Source of the DNA: Isoetes taiwanensis
Taxonomy: Eukaryota; Streptophyta; Lycopodiopsida; Isoetales; Isoetaceae
DNA length: 64,000 bases
Direction of reading: 5' to 3'
Assembly: GCA_021234155.1 (NCBI GenBank)
Contig: JAJEKV010000070.1
Location: 6,692,602-6,756,601 of the forward strand
Part shown: positions 46,301 to 58,085 of the stretch, in pieces
Layout of the letters: every line of letters starts with the position of its first letter
Position numbering within the stretch: the stretch's first letter is position 1
Position numbers and translations under genes: made by a program
The notes under the pieces: generated by a model
Databases searched by the model: none
What the model was told of the DNA's origin: nothing
What the model saw: only the letters and a program-made list of their open reading frames with translations

Positions 46301-46440
46301 TACCCAAGTTTGCTTAATAAGACTTGATATGGCACAAAGCAAAACATAGGCTGAAAGGAAACCAGGTTGTTTACAAACTTTGTGAAGGCGACGATGAAAA
46401 GATTTTAGACAATCTCCCGATGTGCTATCGACGAAGAGGA
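43318..46440 (+). pseudogene. DFAEN-type transposase-like gene (copy 2)
   Basis: The first exon (43318-44050) starts with Lys/Arg-rich sequence, then ARRSVLAMSIGFESLN and LGKVLGVHPR. After a shift near 43880 it reads IELVQSFWDTNTRVSPNAKD and ends EEHATHYLEDTQ at a GT. A ~520-bp GT-rich intron-like stretch follows, then FIKFKRAKT (44574). Next come HKKDCIYGDCERCGVSWL (44898), a VDF..ENFTIRF motif (45207), DQVQSASW, FSDGVASQFK (45460), HGKG and EHDGKAAELKRW (45570-45620, split by one extra G), CPNKEY.DDWELVVVEPSKA (45930-45990), and a C-terminal KHRLKGNQVVYKL (46345). Motif order equals copy 1 on the opposite strand, but the sequences differ, so they are different subfamilies. Many stops show it is inactive. 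Confidence 0.75.
44130..44560 (+). repeat. GT-rich degenerate repeat in intron-like segment
   Basis: The words GTTGCGATT, GGTTGGTGTTGCGA and AGTTTGTGTTGCGAG recur. A similar complementary composition (AACTGCAACT, TCGAATCAGAACT) occurs at 57360-57800. Confidence 0.5.
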
Positions 46441-47757
46441 TTAAATATTCACTTGTTTTACGGTTGGAATGTAGTTAGTGTTGCGGTTCACGCTTGAAGC
46501 TTTAAGTGAAACAAATAGATCGAAGGGTCTGATTTATATTGTGTGCGGCTATGATGTCTATGTGAAGTTGCTAAGCATATTATTTGCGATTGATGTAACT
46601 TCTGTTATTATGTTGTTGATGTTTGTCACATCATCAACAAACAGATTATTTTTTGAAGTCAAATTTTGGACTTCTATTGTAATCGTTTTTTTCTTGAATA
46701 AAACAAATATCCCCTCTGGTTTGGAAATATCAGATTGGATATGTATTTGTATTATCAACGCTTTTTTGATTTGGAAGGGCTGATTACCTTGAACCCACTT
46801 GTTATGATTTATTACCTTCATATCAATGGCAAATTCTGTCAAAGTTCTCAAAAATTATCTCTCGATACAAATGCAACTCCTTCGATCTTATCTACGTTAT
46901 ATAATGATCGGTGCGGTGTACCCAACTTCGGCGCACGGCATTCTTGGTCTTGCTATTTTCTCTTTTCTGCCCAACAAAATATCCCACAGGCGTTCTCACG
47001 TTTTCGAGGTCAACAGGGTTTTTGCATATCAATATCCCACATGCATTTGAATCATTCTATGCCCTCGAACCATTGAACCATTGAAACAAATATAGCTTAA
47101 TAATTAACTCACCTCATGTGTAATCTTTGGACTTAATGCAAACTCTATCTTTTGAATACAATACAGATCATTCAAAAAAAAAAAAAAAAAAAAAAACTCT
47201 ATTCTTCATTCTTCAACTGTGTTGCTCATGAAGATCAAACTGCCTTTCTGCTTGTCCCTCAACCTGAATACATGATAACCCTTAGGTATGAGCAAAGTGC
47301 TATCAACTTCCCTTAAGGAATAATCATATAACATGATAATCCCAACAATGGCTCTCTGGCTTGTAATCTTCAGTTACAGGCCAGAGTGTCATGACCTTTC
47401 TAGATGTAATCCTTTTATATGGCCCTTTTTTTTAGTAATGGCCTCAAATATCCCACATGCATTAAGTGTTGCACATGTTACCAAATCAACAATTGCCAAA
47501 TGAATCAACAGGTGTGAATCACCCCCAAGCATTTGGTAAAGCATAACAATTTTGACCTATGATATTCTATGCATTATGTTAAGGCATAAATTGTTAAGGC
47601 AAATGTTTGACTTTTATTGACCATGGTAAAGCGTAAGTCAACAATTTTCAAGTCAACAAGTATGAATCACCCCTAAACTAAAGTTTTACTTTCATTGACC
47701 AACATGTTTCGTAAAGCGCTATCAACAATTTTCAAGTCAACAAGTGTGAATAACCCC
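46441..47757. other. No gene; 23-base poly(A) run at 47174-47196
   Basis: The poly(A) follows CAATACAGATCATTC. AACTCTAT-like sequence sits on both sides, hinting at a retroposed 3' end. Degenerate copies of the downstream 105-bp unit begin near 47510. Confidence 0.45.
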
Positions 47758-48140
47758 CAAGCATTTGGTAAATCATGAGTCAACAATTTTGACCTATGCT
47801 ATTCTATGCATTATGTTAAGGCATAAATTGGTTAAGTCAACAATTTCCATGTGAATCAACCCCAAGCATTTGGTAAATCATGAGTCAACAATTTTGACCT
47901 ATGCTATTCTATGCATTATGTTAAGGCATAAATTGGTTAAGTCAACAATTTCCATGCGAATCAACCCCAAGCATTTGGTAAAGCATAAGTCAACAATTTT
48001 GACCTATGCTATTCTATGCATTATGTTAAGGCATTGTTGTGTAAGACAACAATTTTCAAGTCAACAGGTGTGAATCACCCCCTTTGTTACATGTTTGACT
48101 TTCATTGACCAACATGTTTGGTGAAGCGTAAGTCAACAAT
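47510..48140. repeat. Minisatellite with 105-bp unit
   Basis: Units begin CAAGCATTTGGTAAA at 47758, 47863 and 47968, with spacing of exactly 105 bp and over 95% identity between the first two. More diverged units extend to both sides. Each contains AGTCAACAATTTTGACC and TATGCATTATGTTAAGGCAT. Confidence 0.9.
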
Positions 48141-49239
48141 TTTGAAGTCAACAATCAATTTACACTAGCTAATTATAATAGAATTACTAAACAAGTGCCA
48201 AGCCAACATAATATGATTGGTGTCCAAAAATGAATGGCCAATTCAGGATAGATATATATATATACAAGTTTTTGTACTATCAACGGGTCTACAAACTATG
48301 GTTCATAAACATCTGGGAACAAAATCCAAGCTTAAACATATAAAAGTTTAAAGTCGAGTGTCAAGAATTACGTTAGCAAATAGAATTCAATTGAGTTGCA
48401 CTATGACCTCATAGTATGCGCACCACTGTCAATGCTATCATCTTTGATAGTTATTAACAGACGTAACAAACATAGTTATTCACTAATAGGTTGGTTGGCA
48501 ATAGGACACAACCACATACCAGATTACCCCTTAAGTTCAAGCAAGAAAGATTTCAAAAAGAATTCTAGGCAGCTCCATCTCTAGTCTTCGCTTCGATATT
48601 CTCACCCTAAAACTAACATAATAATGGTACCAAGGTAAAGGACTAACATTAGCAAAAAAAAGAACATCTTATAAGCATTGTTCAGAAAAATCACTAGATA
48701 GCCAATCTTGGGCATAGCTCAATCATGGTCCAAAGGCGCCTTCTCCAATCACATTATAAGATTTAAATTTGTTTGTAGCCTTGTCTAGCTCAGCATATGT
48801 AAAAAAAGCTTAGTAGAACCTATCTTGTCACAAAGTTGGATGCAAGCTTGAAACATTTCTATGGACATTTCTATGCTCCTCTATTCTCTCTATTCTTATC
48901 AGATTGGGAACTATTGACTGTATGATTAACACAGATAGAATTGCCTCCTGCAACACATGGCATAGCTTCCATAGCCAAAAGAAAAGGGAAACTGAATACG
49001 TATTTTAAGTGCCTATTATATGGCCTGAGCTTCCATACCCTTAGGATCCACATCCCTCTTAAGGAACATGATTAATATAACTCCCTCAAATCCAACAATC
49101 CAACATCGCCTGTAATTTTGAAAAAAGTACGGGGAGAAACAATGAGCAAGAACAACTTGCCTAAGGAACTGGCTGGCCTAAGGAACTTGCCTAACAACTT
49201 GTCTTTTACAATCGTGAACTGGCTGCCAAGATGAGAAGA
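48141..49239. other. No gene recognised
   Basis: AT-rich sequence with a short (TA)n run near 48249 and no supported coding. Confidence 0.5.
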
Positions 49240-49245
49240 GATAAT

Positions 49246-51080
49246 TCACAAAAAAACAAATAATGAGCTACACTTAGGTAGGATAATTTCACTACACACA
49301 GACTTTGCAAAGCATGTCTTTACCTTTTCAAGCAGTCCCAAATGCACAAGCGGAAATCGGACCAATGGAAGTAACATCTTCAAATCTACAAAACGACTGT
49401 GAAAAATACTTTCGGCTTTCTTTTCTGCAATAAGCCTGTTTACTTCCACCCGACCATAAGTTCCTTCCACATCTAAACCCCGCATGATAACTGCATCGAA
49501 ACCCCTCTCCTCGGATGTAAATTGATGATCAGAATGCTGCACAAAACCAACTGTTGAACAAAATGTCTATTCCGTAGCTCGAGCTGAGCAGAATGGCCAT
49601 CAAAATGCAAAACTCCCAGCCCTCCAAAATGATTTCTGCATCCAAGTAGTGTCATTGCCCAGATGCAACTTGCCAAGATCTTACAGATTGGGTAAAGCAG
49701 TCCATGTCAAGAACAACTAGCTTCACTACCTATTGTATGTTGGGCTGAGCCATCAATTAAGGTATAGATGAACTGATAGAAAATTAAGAAACCCATCCCT
49801 AGCCATTTAAGGATTTTGTGAGCTGACTCTTGAAGGATAGAGACAAATAGTCGTGGAACCATAGCATATGGCTTAAATAAGCTAAAAGAGCAATGGGAGC
49901 ATACCTCGTTTGCATGTTCTAAAAGCTTATCACAACATTACTGTTGAAGAAACGAAACTCCAAATCTATCTGCTAGAAACAGCAAAGGCAGCAAAAGCGC
50001 AGATTTCTCAAGGCCAAGAGAACCAGAATACATATACTTAAGCATTGCCTCAAAGACCTCAAAATCAACATCTTTATAAACCTGAGTTGTACTGCTTTCA
50101 GTCATGCCATTGGTAAACATCTAAAACATCATAAGTATGTTCATCAGCTAAACTCCTTTTACATTTAAGAAAAAATTAATCTATGAATAGTTTAATAAGG
50201 AGGTTGCCTATATAGCAACCTTTGCAAATGGCAATCTCCATGCACTTAAAATAAGCTTATGGGCACCTATGGCTTTTGTTCCATCCTCCAATAGAAGTTC
50301 AATATCACTCAATCTCCACTAGAATAGAAGTTCATTAGAATAGATCCATAAACAGGCAAATCAATGAATAGTGCAGACCGATCTTCGTGGAAATAAAATC
50401 AGAAATATCGACACATTCAACTTCAATGCAACAAAAATTTACTATGATGAAAGGCTGATACTGGCCAAAGTATAAAAGTACCCTGTAAACCTGATTCTAT
50501 GCCACAGGTTTTGGCACAGAGGCCCACTAGCATCTTAGCCAATTGAACACAGGCAGCACCCCCTTTCCTTCTCAAAATGACGTCGCAGAGCAACAGTCTC
50601 TAGCTTGTTTTCCATGTTCATAATTTGGGAAGAATATCTCGTGTCTAGTCAAGTTACATTTAATAATAACAACATTGAACCACACCAGTGGATTTTCGAG
50701 AAGCACTAAACAAGAATACGGAGGGAATATGTGCTGCTTTTTCCCGCCCATTATTCTTTAACATCTTCAGAGCTTTGTCAAATGCATGCAATAACAGTTC
50801 CATTTCAATAAGCGATGATAAAAATTACTGCTGAGAAAGAGCCTACACAGCCTACCCATCCAAGGTTGTTGCTCCTATACACTGAATGAGATCTAGATAA
50901 CCATTTGCAAATGGATTTCCAAGCAAGATTTAGACCATCAAAAACAGAAACCTGAACCTGGCCTTTGGCTTAAATAAGTTGGCTATGTCCATCAGGCTTG
51001 TTACATGTGTTTCCAGTCACCCAGTTCCTTGGCATCCGCAATATCCCCTATGTGCCTTAATGCAGCCGAATCATCCTATA
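49246..51080 (-). pseudogene. BTB/POZ-BACK protein gene fragment
   Basis: Minus-strand exons: (a) 51074-51008, DDSAALRHIGDIADAKELGDW, bounded by AG and GT; (b) 50120-49904, MFTNGMTESSTTQVYKDV.., FEAMLKYMYSGSL, LLPLLFLADRFGV, which is the second half of a BTB/POZ domain, ending at a GT donor; (c) 49542-49290, DHQFTSEERGFDAVIMR, LKMLLPLVRFPLVHLGLLEKV, a BACK-type region. BTB proteins of this kind are usually CUL3 ubiquitin-ligase adaptors. A stop (TAA) near 49935 before CCDKLLEHA, and missing N- and C-termini, indicate a broken copy. Orientation matches the putative large Helitron, so it may have been captured. Confidence 0.65.
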
Positions 51081-53562
51081 TTTTGACGCCAAAAAAATGT
51101 TAATATTTAAAGAAAAAGTACACACCAATTCTGCAGCACCACAATTCAAGGGCACTCTAAACAGCATTGCATGCAAGGATTGCGTGCTCGGTAGAAACCT
51201 ATGTCTAGCACCCTAAAGAGAGTAATCTGAGCACACAATTCTGCGTACATTTTGCAAGGTAGAAAGTTTGGTCCTCTAGGGTCAGCTACATAAAGCAAAA
51301 TATGAATGCAGCCCATGCGAGGTTTCCCAACATGTGTCATCTAACAAATCCAAGGTTCATCATGAACATTAACGTGTGAAATGCATCAAAAGGTTATCTT
51401 CTGCATGTGATGATGCTTCAAACCACAACTAAAATGAAAATCAAGTCCTTGTCAAACTATTGTAAAACTTGATTAAAAACTCTTATTCTAGCAAATTGCC
51501 TTAAAAACCTGCATGCAATACAACAGGAAACACTTGACAGAATTTGAAATAAAAAATAGGCGAATTTATATACTGAAAATTGATAATAAAAAAAAAGAGT
51601 GACTCAATGATGTTTAAAGCTTTGCCAAACCCACCTATACACTATTCATGGAATTTTCTGATAGCCAGCATCCACCAGAGCAAAAACGGGCACATTAAAC
51701 CTGACTCAAGCAACAAAAGAGTCAGTCAAACTGGGTAAATACCACTGGCGACAGCAAGACTGAAATCTCTAGCATATCCTATTCTTGTGATACCAAGTCT
51801 TATTTTCTCAAGAAATAAACAGCATAACTAGACAGTCCAATGTAGAACACTTTTAACCTAGATCTATAATCATTTTAAAAAATCTGAGCTGCAAGAAGAC
51901 AGATTATTTGAGAACACCTTAAAGATATGCTTTTATGGCAGCCAAGCGAACTTTCTCAATGCTTCTCACTTGCCCTGCCATTATATCTGCAACACAACAG
52001 TAAGTACATAAATAATAAATAATCGTGATATTTCACAGGCTTTTCATTCATTCAAGATGTAATATATGCATTTTGGCTAACCTACTTACTTGCATGATGC
52101 AAATGATTTATTCTGGTACACATTTGTATAGCCTGTCGCAGATCAATATAACTGAATCTTTAATTATTACATCAGGAGGGACCAGACCTTGTAGTGAACG
52201 GCCATAAGACCACCATAACTAGCGAGATCACATCGCCAACATCTATCTTATTTTGCAACAGGTAAAAGCTAACGCAATAAATCGATTATGCTGGCACCTG
52301 CTTCATGATGCCGAAACTTCCCTTTGGCCTCCGCAAGTTGCATCTCAGCACTTACAGATGCCAAAAAAGGTACCGTATAGATCAGATTATAGATCCGTAT
52401 GTCTGCTAGCATCAATAATACATTACATAAAATGCTACGGTTGCTCCAACTTATAGAATCTAGAAGGAAATAATATTGAAATCAAATACCTTGTAGCCAG
52501 CAGTATGACGAAATTATTGGGGCCTTGAAGTTCTGAAATGGATTTCCAGCTTATAAATATCACAGAATCTACTTCCTGATCCTGGAATCATCATGATTAA
52601 TTTATCTAGAATATCTCAGTTCATACAGATAGATAATGAACAGATGTTCGATTTCTACCTTAAACCGATTGTATGGAGATCAAAGCTTAGAAAAATCCTT
52701 CTTGGCAGAATAACTGGGCAGTTCTTCTGGATATGAATAGGCTTGCCTGTTCCGGTTGGATTAAATCACAGGAATCCGACAGCATCACCCAGTTCCGGTT
52801 GGATTTGATCATAGGAATCCGACAGCACAGTCTTCACCCAGTTTCGGCAGCATGCTTAGCATTTTCGGCAGTATCTAATGACACAAGTCATCATTAGGTT
52901 GCCACCGTCATCATCTGCTACAGGCCCATTTCGTCCAGCCAAAAGCCTAAGTATTAAACCTTAGGCGGTTTTTGCTGTGGTAATTCGATCCATTTGACTA
53001 TGGCATAGATTCCCCTTTCACATTATTAAGCAACAATCCTGCATCGATCAAACGGGAAATTTTCCTATGTGCGTGTGTTGCCAAATCGATAGAAGGAAAG
53101 AAGCAGCGATCGCATCATAGCCACAGCTCCACCAAATGCTCTCCCGTTGCAATAAGCCGAGAAAGGCAGAATTTTCTAAGCTGATTTAGGGCTTTTGTTG
53201 TAGGCCGTAGATCTCAAAATCTGGACGGTCTTATACTCTGCCACCTCATGCTTTTATATAAATGATATAATAACTCTCATAAATATTATAAGTTTCCTTG
53301 CACTTTCTTTAACCTGAATTGGATGGCCAAGATTTAACCTGCCCCATATCCGACGGCTCGGGGATGTGGTGCATGCCCTCATGCATGCCCCATGCATGCC
53401 CCCCATCACATTTCTATGCCCATGCATGACCTCTCCCATGAGGTGGCGGCATCATGGCCTTCCATTTCCAATTGGACGGCTGGCATTAATCTCTATATCG
53501 CATGGGTACATCCAAATCTCTATGCGCAAGGGGGCATCCTAATAATTTTATATATATAGTAG
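51081..53562. other. Mostly non-coding; 43-bp tandem duplication and RY motifs
   Basis: A tandem duplication GTTCCGGTTGGATT..AATCCGACAGCA lies at 52749-52791 and from 52792. Three CATGCATG RY-type motifs lie at 53380, 53391 and 53421. Possible small exons of the BTB gene may remain but cannot be supported. Confidence 0.4.
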
Positions 53563-53563
53563 A
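53530..53563 (-). mobile_element. Helitron-like 5' terminus
   Basis: On the minus strand the sequence starts TCTACTATATATATAAAATT and is preceded by A. It resembles the 5' ends of Helitrons A and C. It could pair with the 3' end at 38284. Confidence 0.5.
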
Positions 53564-53714
53564 TATTTTTTTTTATGTTTTTTAGAAAATAAAATAATGG
53601 TCATTTCGAGGTTATTATTAGTATCCTACTAAATCATTACGATTAAGATACTAATGGTACGAAATCCTAAAATCGTAGCCTACGAAATTAATTTCACGCC
53701 AGCCTTTATAGGCT

Positions 53715-54258
53715 ATGGTCGTGAAGGAGAAGCATCGTCCAATTCCTTCCAACAAAATGTCGAAGCGCTGCCGCTCTCCCTCCAGCTCTGCCTCTCCCTC
53801 TCGCTCTGCCTCCCCTGGCCCTCATAAGCGCCAGAAACTGCTCTCAATTCCTTTGGCAGAGGTCCTTGCCAGTTATGGCATAGGATCTTGGCCAATTTTT
53901 CATTTGCAGGAGCCCGAGCCTGAGAGCCTACTACCCGAGAGCCCTGAGCCTGAGAGCTCTGAGCCTAATTCCACCTCTTCTGAAAGCTTTGAAGATCTTT
54001 CGGAGCTTTCAGAAGAGGTGGAATCCTCCTCTAATTTCGATTCCTCTGATGATCAAATTGATTCCCAAGATTCTGATAACGAATGGAGCGAAGACCAGAC
54101 CGAAGAAGAAGAAGAGGTAGAAGACGAAGAAGAACATGAATTTTTTATGGAACTCCAAAATTTTCTGCAGAGTAAGTAGCATGCATGCATTAAATTTTTG
54201 CTTTCTTTTATGTATTCTAAACTAATTTTCTTCACTTTTTCTTGCAGATGAAGCTTGA
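53715..54258 (+). CDS. Small acidic Ser-rich protein, two exons
   Basis: Exon 1 (53715-54170) encodes a basic, RS-like N-terminus (RCRSPSSSASPSRSASP, HKRQK), a short hydrophobic stretch (LAEVLASYGIGSWPIF), Pro/Glu/Ser repeats (PEPES..PESPEPES) and a very acidic end (EEEEEVEDEEEHEFF). A canonical intron (GTAAGT at 54171 to TTCTTGCAG at 54248) would join it to three codons and a TGA. Without splicing the frame ends at 54179. A TATA-like TTTATAGG lies at 53703, so the promoter would be close, or the true start is the second ATG (53757, MSKRC). The composition suggests a nuclear protein. No family is recognised. A 21-bp inverted repeat sits in the coding sequence (53968-54024). Confidence 0.6.
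53968..54024. repeat. 21-bp perfect inverted repeat in coding sequence
   Basis: The left arm (53968-53988, starting ATTCCACCTCTTCTG) and right arm (54004-54024) are exact reverse complements with a 15-base loop. The mRNA would form a strong hairpin within the acidic ORF. Confidence 0.95.
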
Positions 54259-54289
54259 AGTCCCGGCTGTGCCACCTTTTGTTTTTCAC

Positions 54290-54465
54290 CCCCTTGTTGA
54301 TCTCACCCCCTTGTTGATCTCACCCCCTAGTGAAACAGGCCTTAGTGCCTCTTTGAATGTAATGGCCTTGTGCCTCTGATTGTAATGGCCTTAGTGCCTT
54401 TTTTTATTGTAATGGCCTTAGTGCCTCTGATTGTAATATATGATGGCCTTAGTGCCTTTTTGATC
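54290..54465 (+). repeat. 3'-UTR short tandem repeats
   Basis: ACCCCCTTGTTGATCTC occurs twice, followed by four to five units of TGTAATGGCCTTAGTGCCTCTGAT. They sit directly downstream of the acidic ORF. Confidence 0.85.
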
Positions 54466-54984
54466 TATTAATGTGAATCATCTTTTTCTGCAAGTCCTAC
54501 TTAATACTGTCAAAGGAAATACAAAAACCAAACTAGTTACAACTGATGCACTTCCAAACCAGAGCAGAGGCAATGTTGAACTGGTTCCCAAACTGAGCTG
54601 CAACCAAACTGAAGCAATGTTGCAGCTGGTTCCCATTGCTACAGTAAATCGAGTCTTTCCATTGCTACAGTAATATGTTTATTGACTATTGAAACAACTA
54701 TTTGCTACTTAATACTGAAACAAGTAACAAGTAACAAGTATAGTGATTAATGAATAAGTAACAAGTATTTCAGGCTTATTGCACACTATGATTGTGCTCA
54801 TATCAATGGACAAACAAACACATCTATTTGGTACAAAAAGTGGATACATTATTTCTAAATGCAGTTCAAAAAGTACATCAATTTAGATTATCAAGATGGC
54901 AACAACATGATCTTTGATCAATCACCAACCATAATCAAACTGGTGACTTCCAAAATGTTAAATGCAAATCTGGCATCAGGTAGA

Positions 54985-56480
54985 TCAAGAGTACTTAAAC
55001 TTTTTCAGGATATCCATTGCTTGCTTAGATTCTTTATCCAACAGATTGGGTAGTTTCTTCTCAAGCACGTAGTTTTTCAGATTCTCAACTTCCAATAGCC
55101 CTGCAAGGAAAGGTTTCAAATGCTCGAAGAGAAAATTACCTTCACGGCGAGATGGCTGATAACTGTTTGGGGTCACTATTGTGCCCGCACTATTCTTGTA
55201 GCCGCGGTATAACATGTCATCAATCAAAACTGTGTTGTGTTCAGCCCATGTTCCCTTGTATCTAGAGTCGTGGAAGACCTTGTTGAGATCTTTCAGCAGA
55301 ATAGGCTTTTTGCTCACTTTAAATGATGTGTTTGTGCACACATCTGAGTACCAAGTAAATAGCAACTTGTCTCTAAGACTCCTTGGAAAGGTATGCTTCA
55401 GGATTAAATTTGCAGCCACACTCGTCAATGTTGTTTAGATAGCAATCCTGAAGTGCTCCACGCACCATTCCAAAAACTCCAATGCTCTTGGACGCAAAAC
55501 CAATATCTTTGTGAGATTGATATGCTTTGCCTCTGCACCATCTTGAAGGCTGCTGGGCAATAGTTCCCCTTTCTCAAACAACTTGCACAAAACTCCTTCA
55601 AGCTCAAAAATTAAAAGCTTCATAGGCAGTTTAAGCCGCTTGTTGATTCGCAACATAGAGGGACTGCTATGTATGTCACCGCCATGTTTACTATTCTTTA
55701 TAGTAGCCACCTGCTCTCTTGTACTTCCTGTAGAATTTAAATGTTAAAAACACGTACTAAGTGGAAGTTAAGAGATGGAATTGCTAAGTTACCAGGTGAA
55801 TATGACTCCTCTGATCTCAAGGATTGACTTATTTGTTTCGGGCTGCCTATACTCTGCTCCTTCAACGTACAATTCTTTTTCACAGGGTACTCAACATTCT
55901 TCTTCTCAAATTGACTGCTTAAGGCCTGGTTAGTCCCTCTTTTCTCCTTACATGGACTGTGATCAACTTTGCTTTTCATACTAGGTGATGATGCAGTATC
56001 ACTTAGTTCTTGTCCATGATATGGCCTCTCAAGACATGTTCTTTACACGCAAACACTTTAAATATTGTAAGGACTAAGAATTCACTTATTGACCTTTCCA
56101 TTTTTCTATAAGCTACCTGGTGGAAGTGACATTGTGGCCAAATCTTCTGTCTCTTCAAGATAAATATCATTCTCAACTTCAAAACATGCTTCACTCTTAA
56201 TATCAGCTAAAACTTCTTTAACCGCGACATGCGGATCAAGACCCTAGTGATAACAATTTCATAACCTGCACCCTCTTGTCATAACACGCATGTCATTTTA
56301 AACATGTATATAACCTCAACTCATACAGCAGTACATTACCTTCTTTGACATTATTTTCAGTAATGACTAACGCCGTCTTTTTGTGTTCTTCTTCAACAGT
56401 CAAAGCAGCACTCAAACGTCTTGGCAGCAGCTTGTTTTCCTTGGCAGAGGACATGGATGTTGGAGTAAAGGCAGCCATTG
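54985..56480 (-). pseudogene. FCP1/NIF-type (HAD) phosphatase-like gene, multi-exon
   Basis: The phosphatase part begins MKLLIFELEGVLC (about 55620), then LVLRPRALEFLEWCVEHFRIAI, an in-frame TAA (55433-55435) where Trp is usual, then LLFTWYSDVCTNT, KKPILLKDLNKVF, NTVLIDDMLYRGYKN, NFLFEHLKPFLAGL. This is the FCP1/SCP (NLI-interacting factor) fold. The catalytic DxDx(T/V) is ELEGV, so both Asp are Glu. Upstream exons with good GT/AG sites are visible: 55730 side (acceptor TTCTACAG), an exon ending SEESYSPG (donor near 55790), LADIKSEACFEVENDIYLEE (56245-56118), and RRLSAALTVEEEHKK (about 56450-56343). The stop and the motif change point to a pseudogene or pseudophosphatase. Confidence 0.7.
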
Positions 56481-58085
56481 CAAATCCTCCATTCCTTTCT
56501 GCTCCACATGCATAAACATTCCTCAATATAAGGTATGATCATTTCAAACTTATCATAAATGTACAACCAACCATCACAAGACTCTATCATTGTGTTCATT
56601 TGCACTCTTTTTCGTCCGTTTAGACCAAGTAGAGATATCCATGTCATTGATATCTTGTGCTCACAATGGATCTCGCAGCATTCTTCCGATACACTACACA
56701 CAGAGACATACATGGTTAAATAGTTAAAAGAAAATGAGGCAAAAGAGTGATAATGTTCAAGTTACACGAAATGCACAAGACAACAAGGAAGATGATACGC
56801 GCATGCATGCATTACGCAACAATGGTAGGTAGAAGCATGCCATCTGTTTTCAATGATCTCGTGACAAAATGGGCACGCTTCGTTCAATTGAATACTATCC
56901 TTCAGATTACTCATAACTATTGCTCCACAATGGCGGTGGAGGATCCAAATCAAATGGCCCGACTCATAGTTTGTCTAGCAAGTAACATTCTTTTTAAGAC
57001 AAGATTTCATCTTTTCAGCTCATCCAATGTGCCATCCCTAGAAATTTCTCAAAGTAACAGTGTCGTTACTTGCATCCTTTATGACCAGTGTGATCTCGGC
57101 AAGTTCTTTTTCGTAGATCAATGGCGGCCCTCAATGCCAACCCTTGCTATAGTGGGTAAGGTTGCAATTAATGCTTCATATCCGCCAATGTCACCCTCAA
57201 AGTGTGCTTGTTTACTGCCAAGGCCTTTGATTTTGTCGGTTAAGTCATTGCACTTCATTCATTGGTGGCTTTCCAATGCCAATCGCTAATCTTATCTTCT
57301 ATCCACGAAATCCATTTTTTCAACCACGTTGACATTCTTTGTAACATGCATCCGATTAGACAAAATTGTATATACAAACTGCAACAACAAATGAGCATTG
57401 TTTGAGTTCAAACTGCAACTAATAGCTAACTGAAACTAAAACAAAACAGGGAAACTACCCCCAACCGCAACTACTACCAACAAAAACATTCGAATCAGAA
57501 CTACATCTGCAGAATCGACATTCGAACTATAACTCCAACAGTTGTTTGCAACTTTCGAATACGGTGACACTACACACTCACAAATCGACATTCGAATCAG
57601 AACTCAAAGTAGTTTCAACTCGAATACCAATCGCCAAAGTTGCAAATTGAACACCAAACTAGAACTCCACCCCGTTCTAACCGCCACTGCAACTATTCGC
57701 ATATAAACAACTTCTAACACTAACTAAAAATAAGATCGCACTAACTAAAACTAACACGCCACTCAAATGTCAAATGTAACTAACATGAACCGCGAGCTCG
57801 GAATAAACAACAGAAATTTAAACATATGCAAGCGACCACGGACACAAAAACTATGAACTATGGCAAACTGCCAACTTATCTATACACTCATCAAACAAGA
57901 AAGATACATCTAAATTACCTTGTGGATTGTTCTTTGGAAGTTGCTCTCTCGCTTAGTGTTAGATGTTACATAGGAGCTGAGTGCTCTTGGAGACGATATG
58001 ACTTTAGGTACGTCATTCTCCTCCTCTTCATCAATTGTAACGACATCTTCAGCGCTATTACTCATTCTTTTAGTTCTTGAGGCTG
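56481..58085 (-). other. Possible exon remnants of an unassigned gene
   Basis: On the minus strand a frame at 58080-57918 (SAEDVVTIDEEEENDVPK, then SYVTSNTKRESNFQRTIHK) ends at a GT. Near 57230-57140 a stretch IKGLGSK, AHFEGDIGG, IATLPTIARVG hints at a BED-finger/hAT-like start but has stops. Between them (57360-57800) lies an A/C-rich, CAACT-type degenerate repeat. The assignment is weak. Confidence 0.3.

Noticed and set aside
47510-48140. CRISPR-like array
   Set aside because: The 105-bp units are directly adjacent with no unique spacers; it is an ordinary minisatellite in a eukaryotic context.
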